DNA of 64,000 bases from Lunularia cruciata. Its lineage: Eukaryota > Streptophyta > Marchantiopsida > Lunulariales > Lunulariaceae. The stretch is taken from positions 3,353,001 through 3,417,000 of the forward strand of contig OX419758.1 in the NCBI GenBank assembly GCA_948567375.1, read 5' to 3'. The translations under genes and the position numbers were made by a program. Of the stretch, positions 11,687 through 23,607 are shown in pieces (position 1 is the stretch's first letter; every line of letters starts with the position of its first letter). A model generated the notes under the pieces. That model was not told the DNA's origin, made no database searches, and was given only the letters and a program-made list of their open reading frames with translations.

Positions 11687-11945
11687 AGGAATGGGATAGA
11701 TGGAATTTATGGACCACCAAATCCACTTCCACCAAACCATTGGGATTTTTGTATCCAAATAATACCCAAGCATCATTTCACACAATTCATCACCTCGCAG
11801 TTTGGACAAGATTTTATGCATATGATCACCATATCTGAGGAACCCTTGGTGCTTCCGGTTGTAACTTATGGAGAACGGTGGATGTGTTGTTTCTATGTGT
11901 TAATAAATTAGATAGATTGGGAGTGGTGTGATAGAGTAGCAACCA

Positions 11946-12700
11946 TGGCTGCAATACGTGATGCTATCCTTGCTATGCAATAACAAATCTAGCACCTTAT
12001 TCAATTGTTGGATGAACGAGATCTTTGACAACAAGAGCATGTGGAGAGAGTACCAATTCAAGAAGGAGAAGATCGGATCAAATTCCCTAAATCCAAGATA
12101 TTTGAAGGCAAGAATCTTTTGGGTGCAATGGAGAATTTTGTGTTTGATTGTGAATGTTATTTTGAAGCGACCAATCTACAAGACAAACAAAAACAAACAA
12201 AAATAGATTCTCTTGGCTTCTAGCCAATTGGATGGAGTAGCAAAGCTATGGTGGAGATTCCAAATGGAGCAAGCAAAATGACAAATTGTTGCACCAATCT
12301 TGACATGGGCAGAGTTCAAGAGCGCAATAATTAGTTGGTTCCAAGCTATAAATACCACACGAGCTACACGGGATAAGTTGGTAGAGTTGAAATAGATTGA
12401 CTCTGTAAGAAGTTATATCACCCAGTTCCAAAACACCATCATGAAAATTCTAAATATATTAGGAGATGAAGCTATGGATCGATTTGTGAGGGGCTTGAAG
12501 GTGAGAACCAAATTAGAGGTAACCATGCAAGAGCCACAACACTTGGAGGAAGCCATGTGGTTGGCCGAACATTTTGATTCCTTGGTGGCAACAACTTGGT
12601 CTTGACCTCGACCTCCACAGAGCCTACCAATACACTACACATAAGTGGAGGAGCCAACACCCATGGAGATTGATGTCATTCAACAAAGACCACTTGGCAT
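11946..12700 (+). pseudogene. gag: Family B gag
   Basis: A gag-like reading frame starts near an ATG at 11946 and continues with several stops and at least one shift. Recognisable stretches include FPKSKIFEGKNLLGAMENF, the capsid-like block WAEFKSAIISWFQA and LGDEAMDRFVRGLK, as seen in plant Ty3/gypsy capsid (retrotrans_gag) regions. I did not find an intact zinc knuckle or protease motif before the repeat region at 12786. Confidence 0.6.
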
Positions 12701-12785
12701 AGCAGATAGAGAGTAACTGCGACAAAATGGTGGACAAAATGGTGTTTTTATTGTCGCCAATTGGGGTGAACAATGTGATTATGTG

Positions 12786-12959
12786 AAGTTTGTTGAGAAG
12801 GTAGCCATAGAGCAAACCTTGAAGGAAGTGGAGTCCCAAGATAGGAAGTTTACCAAGAAGGCAACCATGGAGCAAGCTTGGAAGAGAGATGAGTCTCTAG
12901 AAGGGAAGTTTGTTAGTAAAGCAACCATAGAGCAAGCTTTGGCGGAAGATAAGTCTGTA
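12786..12959 (+). repeat. Three 60-bp in-frame repeats between gag and RT
   Basis: The frame 12783-13100 contains three consecutive units of about 20 residues. The units begin KFVEKVAIEQTL, KFTKKATMEQAW and KFVSKATIEQAL and are followed by acidic linkers. The matching DNA repeat is about 60 bp. The units precede the RT, whose N-terminal side begins around HQAMVDWIVKEFANVFPDDL. Confidence 0.75.
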
Positions 12960-13009
12960 TATGCGGTGTGGATCAAGCCGATTGCACAAGAACAATCTGT
13001 GGAGGACCA

Positions 13010-15730
13010 AGAGCCTCATCAAGCAATGGTTGATTGGATAGTTAAGGAGTTTGCAAATGTGTTTCCGGATGATCTGCCAAAGGGATTACCCTCCGATTGA
13101 GATATGCCCTTCAAGATTGAGTTATTGCCAAGGAGTACTCTAGTGAGTAGACCGATCTATCAACTCTCACCAAAGGAGTTGGAGGAGTTATGAACAACAC
13201 TTACAGAGTTGTTGGAAAAGGACTTCATACAATGTAGTACCTCTCCTTGGGGAGCACCGGTACTATTTGTTCCAAAGAAGGATGGAGGACTTTGTTTTTG
13301 TATTGATTATCGTGGGCTCAATAAGCAAACTGTGAAGAATGCATGTCCCTTGCCTTGGATTGATGACTTGCTTGATCAACTAAGTGGAACACGCTACTTT
13401 TCCAAGTTGGATCTTTGTAACAACTATTGGCAAATTCCCATTGAGAGAGAGGATGTGCAAAAGACTACCTTTTGTACAAGGTATGGGCATTTTGAGTAGA
13501 GAGTTCTACCTTTTGGACTCACTAATGCTCATGTAGTCTTCATGGATCAGATGCATCGGGTGTTGGATGGACTATTGGATCAGTCAGTGGTGGTGTTCTT
13601 GGATGATATCTTAATTTATAGTAAGATAGAAGTAGAACATGTGAATCATGTGCAAGAAGTCCTATGACGACTACAACAATGGAAATTTTACTACAAGAAG
13701 TCAAAGTGTGTCTTTTGGTAGAAGGAGGTTACCTTCTTGGGTCATAAGATCTCATCAGAGGGGATCAAGATGGAAGAAGAGAAGATTAAGGCCATTACTG
13801 ATTGGTCTACCCCAAAGGATGTTGCACAAGTATGGGCATTCAATAGATTGGCCAATTTTTACCAACGGTTCATCCATTATTATGCTCATGTGGTTGCACC
13901 ATTGACTGATCTCTTGGGAAAGAACTTGAGCTTCTAGTGGACCACCAAGCATGAAGAAGCATTCTAGAAATTAAAGCATATGGTGTCTTCAAGACCCATT
14001 CTTCAACCATATGATCCTCAACTACCCTGTGTGGTTGATTTTGATGCTTCTAACTTTGCAATTGGAGCCGTGCTGCAACAAGAATTCCCCAAATGGACTC
14101 CATCCCATTGCCTTTGTGTCTTGCCAACTCAATATGGCTGAACAAAACTACTCTACTTGAGATCAAGAACAACTTGCAATGGTATATGCCACCAAGGTAT
14201 GGAGGCATTACCTCTTGGAGAAACAAGTGATCATGCAAATTGATCACAAACCATTGTTGCAAACCTTACACTTGGAAAACATGAAGAGTAGCATCATCGA
14301 TATGAGGAACAACTCCAATTGTATGATATCAAACTTGAGTACAAACCAGGTTGGTTCCATGTCATCCCTGATGCTTTATCACAATGACCTGATTTGAAGT
14401 CTCTTCCTCTCATCATAGCGGCAATTCAACAGTGTCAGTTGACTCCAAGGTCCAAAACAAGTTTCAATCAGCTCAACACCAAGATCCCTTCTTCCAAATG
14501 GTACATGGTTGCCTTACGGCATGTGATAAGGAGTACAACACCTTCTCTATCAAGGAGGGCCTTTTATTCCATGAAGACCGGATCTATGTTCTAGCTAAAG
14601 GTGATCTTTGACTTGTGCGCCTTCAAAAAGCCCATGATTTACCCATCGTGGGTCACATGGGTGTGGACAAGACCTTGAGTACCCTCCAACATCAATGGTG
14701 GTGGCCCAACATGACACAAGATGTTCAAGAATTTGTCTAATCGTGTGAGAGCTACCAACGTAACAAGGCCAACAACCAGAAGCCGAGTGGACTCCTTCAA
14801 CCACTTGCCGTTCCATCCGCTCACTTGGAGCATGTGAGCTTGGATCTCATCACATCCTTGCCAAAGACAAAACAAGGACACACCGCAATCGTGGTGTTTG
14901 TGGATAAGCTTAGTAAGCAAATCCACTTGGCACCAACCTGTGATACCGTGGATGCTCCAACCATAGTGCAAATCTACTTCAACAATGTCTTCAAGCATCA
15001 TAGGATGTCACATGTACTCATCTCCGACTATGATCCTTGATTTACCAAGAAGTTTTGGCAAGCACTCTTCTAGATACTCGGCACCAAGCTTGCTTTGTCT
15101 ATGGCCTATCATCCTCAAATTGATGGACAAACCAAATGTGCAAATCGTACATTGGAGGATATGTTGCAAGCCTTTGTCAATGTCCACCATATCAATTGGG
15201 ATGAATATCTTGCAGTTGTAGAATTTGCTTAAAACAATTCCAAACCGGCAAGCACTAGATTTTCTCTTTTCTTTCTCAATTTTGGCCAAGATCCGCTTGT
15301 TCCAGATTCTCTTCTTTCTCCCCCTCCATCTAAGGTTCCTCATACTTCCACCTTCTTGACCATTATATCCCAATCTCTCCAACAAGCTAAGTTTCACCTC
15401 CTTGTTGCTCAAAACTGCCAAAAACAATATGCGGACCACCATCGTCATGATCTCACCTTTGAAATCGGTGATAAAGTCATGCTATCCTCTAGTAACCTCC
15501 CTCTCCCAATTGATACCTAAGTTTGTAAACTTGCTCCTAATTGGATATGACTCTTTGATATCACCCAAATTGTCTCTCTTGTTGCTTATCGACTTGCCTT
15601 GCCTTGCCTTGTCACATGTGTATCCATCTTGTCTTTCATGTTTCCAAGTTGAAACCTTTTGTTCCTAACCCCTCTTCCTTTTCTTCTTGAGTCCAACCTC
15701 CCCCTCATCCTGTCCCTATCAATGATCATG
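13010..15730 (+). pseudogene. pol: Family B pol: RT, RNase H, integrase
   Basis: Shifting frames show RT with [15 protein letters not shown] (about 13250), YFSKLDL, and the catalytic FLDDILIYS (about 13600). They then show RNase H with VVDFDASNFAIGAVLQQ (about 14040) and an integrase with HMGVDKTL, SLDLITSLP, ISDYDP and GQTKCANRTLED. Residues expected to complete the DDE triad are changed: the last glutamate of the usual QTERxN is lysine here. Stops occur at about 13498, 13665, 13935, 15040 and elsewhere. The active polyprotein would copy and integrate the element, but this one is dead. Confidence 0.85.
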
Positions 15731-15734
15731 AAAG

Positions 15735-15905
15735 TTGATCGTATCCTCGCACATCACCATATTTGACGAGGTTGTCACCAACATACAGAGTATAAGGTCC
15801 TTTGGAAAGGGTATCCCCTTCATGATGCCACATGGGAACCTCTTTCTCACCTCCAGAATGTACAAACGGCCATCGAGGAATTTGAAGCTTCACTGGCAAC
15901 GAGGA
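15735..15905 (+). pseudogene. Family B chromodomain
   Basis: The C-terminal end of pol reads HTEYKVLWKGYPLHDATWEP, which has the chromodomain core Y-x-VKWKGYP...ATWEP, followed by a helix (AIEEFEASLATRTS). A stop lies just before it. The same domain is seen at 23820-24000 and, on the minus strand, at 48640-48860. Confidence 0.8.
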
Positions 15906-15920
15906 CGTCACTAACTAGCA

Positions 15921-15930
15921 GCGGGGGAAT
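15921..15930 (+). other. Family B polypurine tract
   Basis: A run of G and A (GCGGGGGAAT) sits immediately before the 3' LTR start TGTAACAAT at 15932. Confidence 0.65.
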
Positions 15931-15931
15931 A

Positions 15932-16371
15932 TGTAACAATATGGAGTTTAGCAACAAAGTTAGTCAAGCTTACGAAGTAGCACATAAGACAAATTAGCCT
16001 AGAATATTCCAAAAGTATCTAGGAAGCTTCTTGGGAAGCTTCCCGACTAGCTTAGCTTGCACCTCAAGTAAGTAGCTTCTAGAAGGAAACTTCTAGAAGG
16101 AAGCTTCTAGAAGCTTCCAACTAGCTTAGCTTGCATGCCAAGTAGGTGCCTTTTAGAAGGAAGCTTCTTGAGAAGCTTCCTAGTTAACTTGGCTTGCACT
16201 CTAAGAAAGCGACTCGAGGAAACTTCTTGAGAAGCTTCTCAAGGGCCTTGTATGCTACCTATAAATACCAAAGCCAAAGCTCATGCTAGGCATTTGGAGT
16301 TCTCCCTCATTCAAGTGTCCCACTGTGAATTTCCATTCTCCTTTTTCTCTCCTTGGATTTGGTCTTTTACA
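15932..16371 (+). repeat. Family B 3' LTR
   Basis: This 440-bp LTR runs TGTAACAATATGG ... TCTTTTACA. It is slightly longer than the 5' LTR because of an extra palindromic AAGCTTC unit near 16086. TATAAATA is at 16260-16267. Confidence 0.9.
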
Positions 16372-16623
16372 ATCCCAATCAAGATTGTTTGGAAAGATTT
16401 GATAAAGTTATGATTAAGGAGTGCTAATTTGTGACAAGATTGCAAGTCAATGCTTGTTACTCTCTTTTGGATGTGGTTTCTACCTGAGAGATTAAAGAAG
16501 AACTCAAGAAGAACTACATTGTGACATTTGACTTCATATTTGGACATTTCTGACCAATATCTTTGTGAGAACAAACCTTACTTACCTGATTATCGCAAAA
16601 GTGATATTTGCTTAGTTGTCACA

Positions 16624-17134
16624 TCTATGGATGATAAGCCATGGACATGGCCAATTTAGTTTTGAAGAAACCAAAGTGTGTTCTCCAAAAAAAATTGGTA
16701 AATTGAGTGCTTCTATCAGTGATGAGCACTCAAGACAACCATGGTGAGAAAATACTACATCTAAGTACAATTGATATAATTGTGGAGTAGTCACATCCTT
16801 GATGGTGGGACATATATGAGTCATTTTGTTGAGTTGGTCAACAAAGACTACGATGGAGTAAAACTCTAAGGGAGTCTTAGGGAATTCAGAAACCACATCC
16901 ATGCTTACATGTTCCTAAAATTGTGTAGGAGTAGGAAGGGGTTGAATAACTCCAACAAGAGCTTGATTAAAAGCTTTATTTTGTTGATAGAGTAGGCAAA
17001 TTTGAATGTGCTCCATCACATCATTGCTCATCTTGGGCCAATAGTAATGGCATTTGGTTGCATCCAAGGTCTTGTCCACTCCAACTTGATTGACTTATGA
17101 GTTGGCTTGTCTCTCATTCAAGATGAACCTTTGA
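16624..17134 (-). pseudogene. pol: Family C integrase fragment (core)
   Basis: The minus strand continues the integrase interrupted at 9584. It reads FPKTPLEFYSIVVFVDQLNK and CPTIKDVTTPQLYQLYLDV, matching 52150-52400 of the second C element. The downstream neighbour is the A solo LTR at 17135. Confidence 0.75.
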
Positions 17135-19161
17135 TGGCTATTATAGTGATGCACCATGGACTAATAAGGCAAGGAACCCCCAACTCCATCATACTTCTCC
17201 AAGGCTAACACTCCAAGACTCAAACCATTACTCACTAGAGAAAACACCATTTCAATGCTGGCTGCAAGAGCGATACCAAATCAAGGCAAACTCTGAATAA
17301 TAGATAGGACTCCCTATTAATAGGGAGTAAGGGTCAACCAGTGAGACAGTGGGAGATAAGCTTTATTGTCAAGATGGGAACAGCCCAGATCTTTAGCTAA
17401 GGCCCCTAAATGACCGCTAAGTGGTAAAGGAGGTAGGAGTGCAAAGACAGCCTGGAGGTTTGCCTAGAAGTAGCCACCCTTGAAAGAGTGCATAATACCT
17501 CACTGATCAAGTGCTCTTGCACCAAAGATGAATGGGACTAAGCGGTCTGCCAAAGCTGTGGGATGTCAAAATACATTGGTAGGGGAGCATTCTAGCTTAG
17601 GGAGAAGCATCAGTGTGAGCAGGTGGATGAAGTGGAAGCGAGAATGTCAGCTTGAGTAACGCAAAGATTGGTGAGAATCCAATGCCCCAAAAACCTAAGG
17701 GTACTTCCGCAAGGTTCGTCCACGAAGGGTGAGTCAGGGCCTAAGATCAGGCCAAAAGACATAGTCAATGGACAACATGCAAATATTCCTGTACTACCCT
17801 TTGTTGGTCCCAAGGGACGAAGGAGGCTAGGTTAGCCAAAAGATAGTTATCGGTTCAAGGACACAAGGTGAATTTGCTTGAAATTTTCAGGGGTAATAAA
17901 GAGGTAGCAAAAATACCTCCAGCCAAAGTCCAAGTACTAAGCACTATGGTGTTGAAGTAATTAATGCCACACTCCCAAGAAAAGCTTGAAAGACCTTAAA
18001 CAAGTGGGTACGTATACCCAAAACCGACACAGGTAAGTAGGTAGAGAATACGTAGGAGCACGAGATACTCTTCTCTAAGGAACACGGAAAAATAGCCCCG
18101 TAACTTCAAGAGAAGGGGTGCTTCTCTAAAAGGAGGTCGTAGTGACCAGGCCTAAGCAATTGTTTACCAAAAACACAGGTCTCCGCAAAGTTGTAAGACC
18201 ATGTATGGGGCTCATGCCTACCCAATGCCGGAAGGTTAAGGGACTTGGTGACCTGATGACATGGAAGCCAGCAACTGAAGCCCAGGTAAATGGCAGCCAT
18301 TACTATAATGGTCCTAAGGTAGCAAAATTCCTTGTCGGGTAAGTTCCAACCCGCATGAAAGGCATAACAATCTAGGCACTATCTCAGAGAGACTTGGTGA
18401 AATAGACATGTCTGTGAAGATGCGGACTACTTGCACATGGATAGAAAGACCCTATGAAGCTTTATTGTTCCTTGGGATTGGTTTTGGGTTTTTCATGTGT
18501 AGCTTAGGTGGAAGGCAAAGAAGGCTCCTTCTGGGGGGCTAGAGCCATCAGTGAAATACCACTCTAGAAGAGCTAGAATTCTAACCTTGTGTTAAAATTG
18601 ACAGGCCAAGGGATAGTAATCAATGAGAGAGAGATTGTTGCAAATGAAAGGATGATGAGTACCTCCTCACCCCTAGTTTATGTACTTGTGAAATAATTAC
18701 GCACCAAAGTTACTAATTACTAGAGTAACTCAAGTTACTAGACTAAAAGTCAAATAAAGTCAAAAAGCCAAAAGAATATCTGTACTCATGAATATTCTCC
18801 TAAGAATGTGGTCTTATCTTGACCCAACTACTAAGTCAAGGATTCCTTCACATGGGCTATTCTTGGATTATAGAAGAATCTAAAAAAAAAATACTTGTGG
18901 GTCCAAGAGTTCTCAACTCTTTCCTCAAAGCCAAACACCTAAGAATTATACCAAGTTAACATACTAGAATCCAAAATAATGGTGCTCATCTTTTCTACTT
19001 CCTCTAAAGTAAGGTCCCCTCTATCTTAGCTATGACTAAATTTATCTAATCATGACTAATGTAGAATCATCTTTTATCTCTATGTAAATTATATCTCTTA
19101 AGTACTTATAATACCAAACTAAACATCACAATAGCACATACATGCATAAATGGGTATTACA
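17135..19161 (-). repeat. Family A solo LTR, minus strand, interrupted
   Basis: It begins on the plus strand with TGGCTATTATAG and ends GGGTATTACA, the reverse complement of the A LTR (TGTAACACCC...ATAATAGCCA). The LTR parts are 17135-17242 and 18620-19161. A plastid rRNA insertion fills the gap. Integrase of family C lies to the left and C pol sequence to the right. I see no clear target-site duplication (tttga versus tatct), so it is old or the site was rearranged. Confidence 0.8.
17243..18619 (+). pseudogene. rrn23-like: Nuclear copy of plastid 23S rRNA gene (NUPT), partial
   Basis: About 1.38 kb reads as the middle of a land-plant plastid 23S rRNA in sense orientation. Recognisable landmarks include CAGCCCAGATC.TAGCTAAGG, GAATCCAATGCCCC, GGGCCTAAGATCAGGCC, CAAAAACACAGGTCTCCGCA, TATAATGGTCCTAAGGTAGC and GACAGAAAGACC-type sequence near 18440. 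These run from domain II/III into domain V. Both ends of the gene are missing. Many CG positions of the plastid gene read TG or CA here, as expected for decay of methylated nuclear DNA. It is not a working rRNA. The insertion lost about one base of the A LTR and made no duplication. Confidence 0.9.
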
Positions 19162-20760
19162 TATCTACAATGGTAGAATCATGACATTCTATTAGGATAG
19201 TGGTTCTAATATTTGTGTCATCCGGGATCCATAACCTATCATCATGAAAAGCAAGTCTTTGGGTACCGGTGATGCATTTGGATGATTGAGCTCCTACAAT
19301 CTATTGGATCAATTTTTGTAGCAACAAGAATCCTCAACCATTCAAGGTTCATCTTGACCTCTACCACCAGATTGTTTGCCATAAAAATTTGGGTAAATGC
19401 ATATGCAAGTTGCTTCTTGCCTTCCACATATGTAATTATCATATTGAACCTTTGTCTCCACTACACTCACCCAAATTGTCAATGAGATAGATCTTTCTAT
19501 GTCTCCAGGTAGATTAGAAGTTTGTGTTCTATCTCCATTATAAATGCTTCCTTGCCAAGATAATGCTTCCAATGCTTGATTGCAAGGACAATGGCCATCT
19601 TCTCTTGTTGAGTGGTTTGATATTTGCATTTTGCAAGTAAGAGCTTTCAAAAGAATATGCAATTGGGTGCCATCTATCATGCCAATCTTGTTGTAGGATT
19701 GGTCCTATTGCTACATTTGATGAATTTGTAGCAAACTTGATTGGATGTTTTGGATCATACTATTTTAGGATTGGTGCATGTAGTAATGCATCTTTCAATT
19801 CTTGAAAAGCCAATTCTTGTAGATTTCTCTACATCTACTTCTTCCCCTTGCCAAGTAGTGCCTTTAGAGGTTGTGCAACCTTGGAGAAGTCCTTGATAGT
19901 TTGATGATAGAACCTTGTCAATCCCAAGAAACTCTTGAGTTAAGTTTGATCTTCTGAAGTGCTCCACTTTGAATGACCTCTATTTTATTTTTTAACACTT
20001 GGATACCTTTTTCATTTACTTTATGTCCCAAGTAGTCTACTTCAGACTTGCCAAGCTTGCTCTTTGAGATTTTGGCATACAATTGATTTTTGTCATAGAA
20101 TCCAAAGGACTTCTCACAAATATTGCTTGTGTTCCATCACTGTCCTACTATAGTCAAGGATGTCATTTAGGAAAATGATAATATCTTTATCCAAGTATGG
20201 ATAAATATGTCATTCATCAAACTCATGAAAGTGATTGGTATGTTGGTGAGGCTAAATGGCATCATTACGTACTCAAAGTGACCTTTCTTCATTTAAAAGG
20301 TAGTTTTGTGGATGTCTTCCTCCACAATTCAGATTTGGTTGTAATTGCTCCATAGATCAAGTTTGGTGAAGTGTTTTGCCCATTGAGTTGACCAAATAGG
20401 TTATCCATGCAAGGTAAGGGGTACTTGTTCTTCACCATTTGTTGATTTAGGCCCCAATAGTCAATGCACATGCACATTGTATTGTCTTTTTTCTTCACAA
20501 ACAAGATAAGAGCTCCATATAGTGATACATTGGGTTGGATAAACATTTTTTGCAACATATCCTTGTTCTGAGCCTTACACTCCTCCAACTCAAGAGGTGA
20601 TAGATGATATACGGTCTTACAAGGAAGTGTCTTCCCAAGAATTATCTCAATTTTATGATCTACTCTCCTTTTTGGTGGTAATCTTGAGGGTATTTCATCC
20701 AAGAAAACATCTTGAAACTCATTGACCACATCTTTCAATTTCCCAAGAACTTGTCCATTG
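19162..20760 (-). pseudogene. pol: Family C pol: RNase H and reverse transcriptase
   Basis: The minus strand shows RT around 20289-20738. The start [17 protein letters not shown] leads to the core [20 protein letters not shown], in the order expected of chromovirus RT. Its catalytic region near 20160 is degraded. An RNase H region follows at 19342-19680. Several frameshifts separate the pieces. The corresponding part of the better copy is 52796-53992. Confidence 0.8.
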
Positions 20761-21050
20761 AGTTGTGCACTCTAGCCTTCTCTTATCATGCCCATGAAAC
20801 ATCTATTTGTCTTACAATTAGTTCTTGTCCCCATGACATAGAGAGGTAATTCTTGCTTGTGTGCTCTCTCTAACCCTAATGATCTTCCATTATTAATTTT
20901 TTACTACTTTCTTCCTCCTATTAACCATGGGTTATTATGCTCCATCCACAACATACCTAAGATTACATAATAACAAGCTAATTGTATCATGTGCCACCCA
21001 ATTGCTTCACGATACTCTCCTATAGAGAATGCTACCTTTCTAGGTAATGA

Positions 21051-21290
21051 CTATATCTTCTTTGTCTGCCCATTAAGTAATTCTACTTCTTCATTCTCAG
21101 CCTTCTTTAGGTCCATCCCTGACCTTATTGCAATAGAGTGAGATAAGAAATTGTCTATTGCTCTAGGGTCTATCAATACTTTCACTTGATTGCCTTTTAA
21201 GACTCCATTTACAACAATCAATTGTAAGTTTATCTTCCTCAATCTTTGTGCACTTGTCATCTTCTTTCTCCCACTTTTTTGCTTCTCCAT
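21051..21290 (-). pseudogene. Family C aspartic protease
   Basis: The minus-strand frame contains VLIDPRAIDNFLS, which corresponds to the LIDSGATHNFIS active-site loop of plant gypsy proteases. The catalytic DSG is DPR here, so the enzyme would be inactive. The same change pattern (INPRAIENFLS) is seen in the second C copy at 54401-54628. Confidence 0.7.
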
Positions 21291-21459
21291 TGAGCTAGTA
21301 TGGCCGTGAGGTACATTTATTGGTGATCTTTGTTTCCCAATGTGATTTTTGCATCCTCCTCTTCAATTTTTCTCTCCATGTTGTTTGAAGATTGCCTATA
21401 TGGAGGCTGAGAGCCTCTAGATAAAGGAGCACATCAATTGACAACTAGGTACCCAACTT

Positions 21460-22420
21460 GGCAACAATTATAAGAACAATGTTGTTTTGCTCAAGTCCCT
21501 TCTCTTCATGGGACCCCATTTCTCCTTTCTTTGATCCATCCCCATTCTCCTTGGAATGGTCATGCTCCTTATTCTCAAAACCAAATGTTGCCCAATTCCA
21601 TAAGAACTTGGCTCACCAAAGTGTTGTGTTTCAGTTTGATAATGTTGAGTCAGGACTACACTTTTAGTTCCTCCAACTGCTCATGCTATTCTTTGAGCAC
21701 AAGCAATGGCTTCAAAAACCACATGAGGGTTTTGTGCCATTACTTCTGGCAATTCACTCTTTTAAGCCTTGTTTGAAATTGTCAAGAGCTTTTGCTAGAC
21801 TCATGTTGGTTATTGCAACCCATAGATCAAGGAATACCTCCATGTACTCTTGTACACTATTCTTTTGCTTCAACCCCATAGTCAGGTTTGGGCCATCTAC
21901 ATAGAATCCAAAAATTGGAAGTTCTTCAATAGCCCTTCTTGCATGGCTGTCCAAGTGATCTCTCTTTCTTTTTCCAACATTAATTGTTCCCAAGCATCAT
22001 ACCATGTGATTGTGTTATTGGTTAGGTACCCACATGCAAACATGCTTGCAAAATGATTGGTGATTTTAGTTGTGAACAATTGGAAGTATCAATTCATTCT
22101 TGAAATTCAATTCTCCACTACTCCCATGGAATGTTGTTTCTTGCAAGGCTTGATATTGCATGTCTTCTTCATCCATAGTAATAATGTGGCATCATTGTTG
22201 AGCAAGGTCAATTTCATTGGCATGAGTGACTCTCCATGTACTTTGGCCATTGGTATTGGATTTTGGAACAACTCTCCTTTGTGCATTGCTTGATCATTTT
22301 TGAAGGTACATACTTGATTTTGCAATGCTTTCATAGTCATCTTGATCTCCCAAAACTCATTAAACATCCCCTACATTCCTTGCATAAACTCTTGCAACTC
22401 TGGATCCATGATTCCTACAC
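21460..22420 (-). pseudogene. gag: Family C gag
   Basis: Minus-strand frames 21754-21993, 21897-22079 and 22107-22367 together give the capsid region. Blocks include NDATLLLWMKKTCNIKPCK, an Asp/Trp segment and DLWVAITNMSLAKALDNFKQGL. They match 54988-55716 of the second C element. A remnant of the zinc knuckle near 21450-21490 has lost part of its CCHC pattern. Confidence 0.75.
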
Positions 22421-22998
22421 ACATCAACTACTTAATTGCTACTTCCTACCTCAATAGAGGATTCATACAATCACACAAGAAATAGCATGAAATATTGGGA
22501 CTATTGTTGGGATTTCAGAGGCTATCACTCATTGATAATATTCCTCATTGAAATTGCAGACTACAAATTACCTTAACATTACTTTTGGTTTAACCACATA
22601 AAAGATTTCTACTTGAGTATTGAAAGGAAGAAGATTTGGTATATTCAATCTATCACAACAGAATGTAAAGCATCAAATCTCACTCTATTTTGTAGATCAC
22701 CATTTACAAAATCATTGGGTTTGGTGAATTCATCACTATATCCATGAACTTTGCTCCAAAATGGAAAATGAGATATACTCTCACTTGCTCATGATGGATG
22801 TACATAATCTTGATGTGGAACAGATTCAAGAAAAAAAGTGGGGTGTTCAATATTGTGCTCCTAGAGCCTCTATCTCATCCTCTCTCTAACACACTCCTAA
22901 TCTATTGATTGCACTATGGTTTCTCTCCTCAAAATTACTCAGTCTCAATAGCCCATGGTCTTCCAAGAGGAGTGATCCACTCTCTTGGATTGAAACAC

Positions 22999-23012
22999 TT
23001 ACTTTGATACCA
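22999..23012 (-). other. Family C primer-binding site
   Basis: On the minus strand TGGTATCAAAGTAA follows the 5' LTR end. The first eight bases match the initiator tRNA-Met complement TGGTATCAGAGC. The later bases have diverged. Confidence 0.65.
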
Positions 23013-23014
23013 TT

Positions 23015-23607
23015 TCAATACTCTGAGGATAGGAGATCTTAAGAGAAAAACATGAGAAGAAACACAAAGCTTCACATTCAATACTCCAATGCCCCAAAGA
23101 AGCATCTTATCTTTATTATATCGTAAAGAGGATTCCCTCAAATGAAGCTTCACCCTTGGATCAAATACATGGATTGGTAATTTGGCAATGAGATCTACCC
23201 TTAGATTAGTTGCATGCATGGGTGACATGGGTCATATCTGGTTGGTCAAACAAGCTTTGACCAAAGAGAATCTTTGTAGAATCTTCTTGTAGGAATCTCA
23301 AAATCACATGGGTGAGGTATCGTTAGAAAGCTCTCAATGAGACAAACATGGGGAAGGAAGGCCAACCTTTTATTCCTCATCAAAGAATGTTGCACATTTT
23401 TTAGGTCTAATTCATTCATTTAGGCCGCCAAAATTGACTCTAAAGTTTTGAGACTATTTTTGGCTCTTGCCCTATTGGTAGAAATATTATTTTGGTGACA
23501 CCTCTATCTGATCTACCTAGCCTATCATACCTAACATTCTTCCAGCTATTACCAAGAAGATGTTCATGTAAAGATAATATATCTAGCTATTGGTATTAAA
23601 ATACCCA
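23015..23607 (-). repeat. Family C 5' LTR, truncated
   Basis: The minus-strand LTR ends ...ATCCTCAGAGTATTG next to the PBS. It matches 50544-51120 of the second C element over its whole length. At about 23607 it switches directly into B-family sequence (aag|tttgtaaac), so the outer part of the LTR is missing. Confidence 0.75.

Larger units (their letters stand above)
11257..16371 (+). mobile_element. Family B chromovirus, complete but decayed (5.1 kb)
   Basis: This is a full-length Ty3/gypsy element with two LTRs (11257-11673 and 15932-16371). It has a PBS matching initiator tRNA-Met, a gag/pol region and a polypurine tract. Flanks are atctc (11252-11256) and atccc (16372-16376), a 5-bp TSD with one mismatch. 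It sits inside an L LTR. Many in-frame stops make it non-autonomous. The chromodomain at the end of pol places it among chromoviruses, which as a group use this domain to direct integration to particular chromatin. Confidence 0.9.
9585..16623 (+). mobile_element. Family L LTR, short form, split by a nested B element
   Basis: The LTR starts TGTGGTACCCACA at 9585 and ends TTGTCACA at 16623. It is flanked by an exact 5-bp target-site duplication, tctat (9580-9584 and 16624-16628). The B retrotransposon 11257-16371 interrupts it, so its own sequence is 9585-11256 plus 16377-16623, about 1.92 kb. It is the same shortened form as 5101-6932. Integrase sequence of family C lies on both sides in matching order, so the insertion site is inside C. 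Confidence 0.88.

Noticed and set aside
17243-18619. Functional rRNA gene
   Set aside because: Only the middle of the gene is present, it is broken by many substitutions and indels, and it lies inside an LTR remnant.
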